Positions 62,171 to 64,000 of a DNA stretch of 64,000 nt are shown piece by piece. Positions within the stretch are counted from its first letter, which is position 1. Every line of letters begins with the position of its first letter. Under the pieces are notes generated by a model. The model was not told the origin of the DNA. It was given only the letters and a program-made list of their open reading frames with translations, and ran no database searches. Source of the stretch: CAZSBB01 sp964605235. Its GTDB lineage: Bacteria; Planctomycetota; Phycisphaerae; Phycisphaerales; Phycisphaeraceae. The stretch spans positions 80,320 to 144,319 of the forward strand of contig CAZSBB010000009.1 in NCBI GenBank assembly GCA_964605235.1, read 5' to 3'. The position numbers were made by a program, and so were the translations under genes.

Positions 62171-62736
62171 TGCCAGCCCTCCTCGGTTAAGCGGGTAAAC
62201 AGCGTGCGCTGCTGGGCTTCATCCCGGCACTGCACGAGCACCTGGTACAGGTCATCAATGGGAACCTCCGGCAACTCCGCGGCGGCCAATCCCGTCGAAG
62301 CATTGATGCACCGCTCGATCTCCGCATCATCGAAGCCGCTGAGCCCCTGCGGAAATTCCTCGTCATTCTGCAGGTGCGCCAGCGTCTGCGCCAGTTGCAG
62401 TTCATCCCAGGTGCTCATGTCAGTGGCGCGGTTGTCGACGATGGCGTACGCCTGCGCTGCCGACCCCTGCAAACGAGTGCGCACCGCGGCAATGTGGGTC
62501 CAGCCCAGTTCCCGCGCGGCGGCGAGCGTGCCGTTGCCCGCCACGCAGCGCCCCTGAGCATCCACGACAATCGGCTTCTGCTGGCCGAAGGCTTCGAGGC
62601 TTTGCCGAATGATGGTGAGGTTGCGGCGATCGTGCTGGCGGCAGTTCTGCTCGTCCGCGCGAATCTCCGCGACCGGCAGCGCCAGTGGACGCAACGCCGG
62701 CTCCATGTGATCGAGATTGGGCGTGAGCTGGTTCAT
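62149..62736 (-). CDS. ParB-like nuclease/CTPase-fold protein
   Basis: A 195-residue protein with the ParB N-terminal (ParB/Srx) fold: LPVAEIRADEQNCRQHDRRN, FGQQKPIVVD, and the signature GNGTLAAARELGW (about 76-88), followed by AYAIVDNRATDMSTWDE, common in phage ParB-like proteins. The helix-turn-helix of chromosomal ParB is missing, so it is not a partition protein. It overlaps the ABC/GNAT gene and probably works with it on phage DNA. Confidence 0.8.
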   Translation of the reverse strand: MNQLTPNLDHMEPALRPLALPVAEIRADEQNCRQHDRRNLTIIRQSLEAFGQQKPIVVDAQGRCVAGNGTLAAARELGWTHIAAVRTRLQGSAAQAYAIVDNRATDMSTWDELQLAQTLAHLQNDEEFPQGLSGFDDAEIERCINASTGLAAAELPEVPIDDLYQVLVQCRDEAQQRTLFTRLTEEGWQCRVLTL

Positions 62737-62999
62737 GGCGTTGCTCCCGATTTTTCCCCGCGCTGGTCCAGGCTCTGGCGAATCCAGCGGACGTCGGTCT
62801 GCACCTGCACCAGGGCGTTTTCAATCCGCGCCAGTTTGTTGGCGGTGGTGTCCTGGTGGTTCTGCAGCAGCGTGACCCGCCGATCCAGTTCCGCCAATTG
62901 CTGGCGGAACTGCGTGCGTTCGCCGGCCGCCACCCATACCCAACCCAGCAGCGTCAACGCCAGCGTGATCGCCCAGGTGTAGTCTTTGATGCGAATCAT
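62733..62999 (-). CDS. Small membrane-anchored coiled-coil phage protein
   Basis: An 88-residue protein with one membrane helix (TWAITLALTLLGWVWVAAG, about 8-27) and a coiled coil (QFRQQLAELDRRVTLLQNHQ and on to VQTDVRWIRQSLD). The plan resembles holin-like or spanin-like lysis proteins, but no lysin is beside it. It overlaps both neighbours by four bases. Confidence 0.55.
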   Translation of the reverse strand: MIRIKDYTWAITLALTLLGWVWVAAGERTQFRQQLAELDRRVTLLQNHQDTTANKLARIENALVQVQTDVRWIRQSLDQRGEKSGATP

Positions 63000-63775
63000 T
63001 TGCGCGTCCCCGCTTGCAGAATGGTCAGCACATCCGCCAACGTGCCCCGGGCGTCGGGCGTGTCCTGCGTTCCGTCGAGTCCGAGCCGGTGACGAATCTG
63101 GGCTCGTTCATCGGCGTTCCAGTCCTGCCCCGGTGCCGCGGTGTTGTCCAGCAGCAGGCGCATGACCGACTGTGGAAATGCTTCGCCATCGCCGATGGTG
63201 TAGCCGGTGTTGGTGACGAGGAATTGGCCCAGCGCCCCAGCCGTCAGTGAACCCACCAGCACTTCATCACCGGTCGCGTCGAAGGTGCTGCGCGAGCTGA
63301 CGGCGGCATCCAGATAGTCGATGTTGGCTGCCACCGCGGCGGCGGCGGCGCTGCTGTCGCTGAGCGCCTGAGCATCCACGGCCGGGAGTTCGCTGGCAGC
63401 GCCCAGACTGACGGCTGCGCCCGCCCAACTGACGACATTGACCCCCGTGGAAGTGGGATCAAAATCCGCCAGGTCCGCCAGACGCTTGTCGTCCACGATG
63501 AAGCTGTCGATCACCGCGACGCCGCTGACGCTGTTGACCGTCGCCGTGACGCTGATCTGCACCACATCGCCCGCGGCATAGCCGGAGGGAATGGTTCCTG
63601 CGACCTTGTAGCGGCCGGTGGCGAGGTTGGTCACCGTCAACGTGAAGCCCGAGTCGTCAGCGCCGTTGCAGGTGGCGGTGGCGCTGGGTGTGGCGTCGGC
63701 ATCCGCAGCAGCGCCGGTGTCGCTGCGCTGGGTGGTGAAGAGCGCGTGATAGCTGTCCCCCGGACGGTAGAGCAT
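62996..63775 (-). CDS. Phage-cluster protein with Ig-like beta domain
   Basis: A 259-residue protein starting MLYRPGDSYHALFTTQRSDTGAAADAD; the first 110 residues look like an Ig-like beta domain (SGFTLTVTNLATGRYKVAGTIPSGYAAGDVVQISVTATV), the rest is Ala/Ser-rich and helical. I prefer the ATG at 63775, with AAGGA 11 bases upstream, because the protein domain begins there; the frame continues to a TTG at 63877. The role is unknown, perhaps a virion surface or baseplate part. Confidence 0.55.
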   Translation of the reverse strand: MLYRPGDSYHALFTTQRSDTGAAADADATPSATATCNGADDSGFTLTVTNLATGRYKVAGTIPSGYAAGDVVQISVTATVNSVSGVAVIDSFIVDDKRLADLADFDPTSTGVNVVSWAGAAVSLGAASELPAVDAQALSDSSAAAAAVAANIDYLDAAVSSRSTFDATGDEVLVGSLTAGALGQFLVTNTGYTIGDGEAFPQSVMRLLLDNTAAPGQDWNADERAQIRHRLGLDGTQDTPDARGTLADVLTILQAGTRK

Positions 63776-63956
63776 GGTGCGTGGATCCTTGACAAACCCC
63801 GGCAGTGCGTCGATCCCCAGAAATTCCTGCCCGCCGGTGATAGATGCAAGGTAGCGCTTGAGCGGATTTTTGGTCAATCGATTTGTTTGGAAAATTTTCG
63901 GAACGCGATGGCGACTCGTTGTCGATTTGCATCATGCCATCCCCGGTGTTGAACTC

Positions 63957-63995
63957 CAATAGAAATGACAGGGCTTGCTTTCAATAGAAGTGTCA
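63957..63995. mobile_element. Possible insertion-sequence end (direct repeats)
   Basis: CAATAGAAATGACA (63957-63970) and CAATAGAAGTGTCA (63982-63995) match at 12 of 14 positions with a 25-bp period, like the repeated transposase-binding sites inside the ends of IS21-type and related elements. The DNA here is clearly more AT-rich than the rest. No transposase is inside the window, so this remains a guess. Confidence 0.3.
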
Positions 63996-64000
63996 CCTCC

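Overview
The window is high-GC DNA from a bacterium that most resembles a Planctomycetota member, possibly class Phycisphaerae; Lentisphaerota is the main alternative. The assignment rests on gene content: four pseudopilin-like proteins with an FTLIELLVVISII leader (three with an H-X9-DG or closely related C-terminal motif), three LacI regulators plus one GntR regulator, several very large secreted heparinase-like or propeller proteins, three Gfo/Idh/MocA oxidoreductases, and dispersed palindromic intergenic repeats. There are no rRNA or tRNA genes to confirm it.

Positions 1-50 kb are chromosome dominated by glycan catabolism. On the minus strand, 11.2 kb down to 1 holds a LacI regulator, a ceramidase-like hydrolase, a pseudopilin, a giant secreted heparinase II/III-like protein, a sialate O-acetylesterase and a truncated GH29 fucosidase. 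A plus-strand M14-type peptidase, an RHS remnant and a minus-strand secreted TIM-barrel-like protein follow. From 14.5 to 32 kb a plus-strand cluster runs GntR regulator, pseudopilin, two paralogous giant secreted CBM9-like/propeller proteins, a third propeller protein, a non-secreted heparinase-like enzyme and two dehydrogenases. A minus-strand operon (36.7-32.1 kb) then holds a GH39-like glycosidase, a LacI repressor and two pseudopilins behind a promoter with a perfect palindromic operator. The recurring unit of regulator, pseudopilin and large secreted glycan protein appears three times and is the most interesting pattern on the chromosome.

From 37 to 50 kb there is a mix: a candidate structured RNA (37.5-37.9 kb), a histidine kinase, panD, a third LacI, a NfeD-like/flotillin pair, a sugar ABC permease and binding lipoprotein with no ATPase, an M3 peptidase with a probably leaderless mRNA, and a third Gfo/Idh/MocA enzyme. 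Three kinds of inverted-repeat element lie in the gaps.

From 49.95 kb to the right end, all genes are on the minus strand and form a tightly packed HK97-type phage head cluster: a ParB-like protein, an ABC-ATPase/GNAT fusion resembling the Mom DNA-modification family, terminase subunits, portal, prohead protease, capsid, head-tail connector proteins and several cysteine-rich or repetitive unknowns. No integrase, tape measure, tail tube or lysis enzyme is visible, so this is either a degraded prophage, a domesticated particle, or the portion of a prophage whose rest lies beyond the right edge, where a possible insertion-sequence end is seen.
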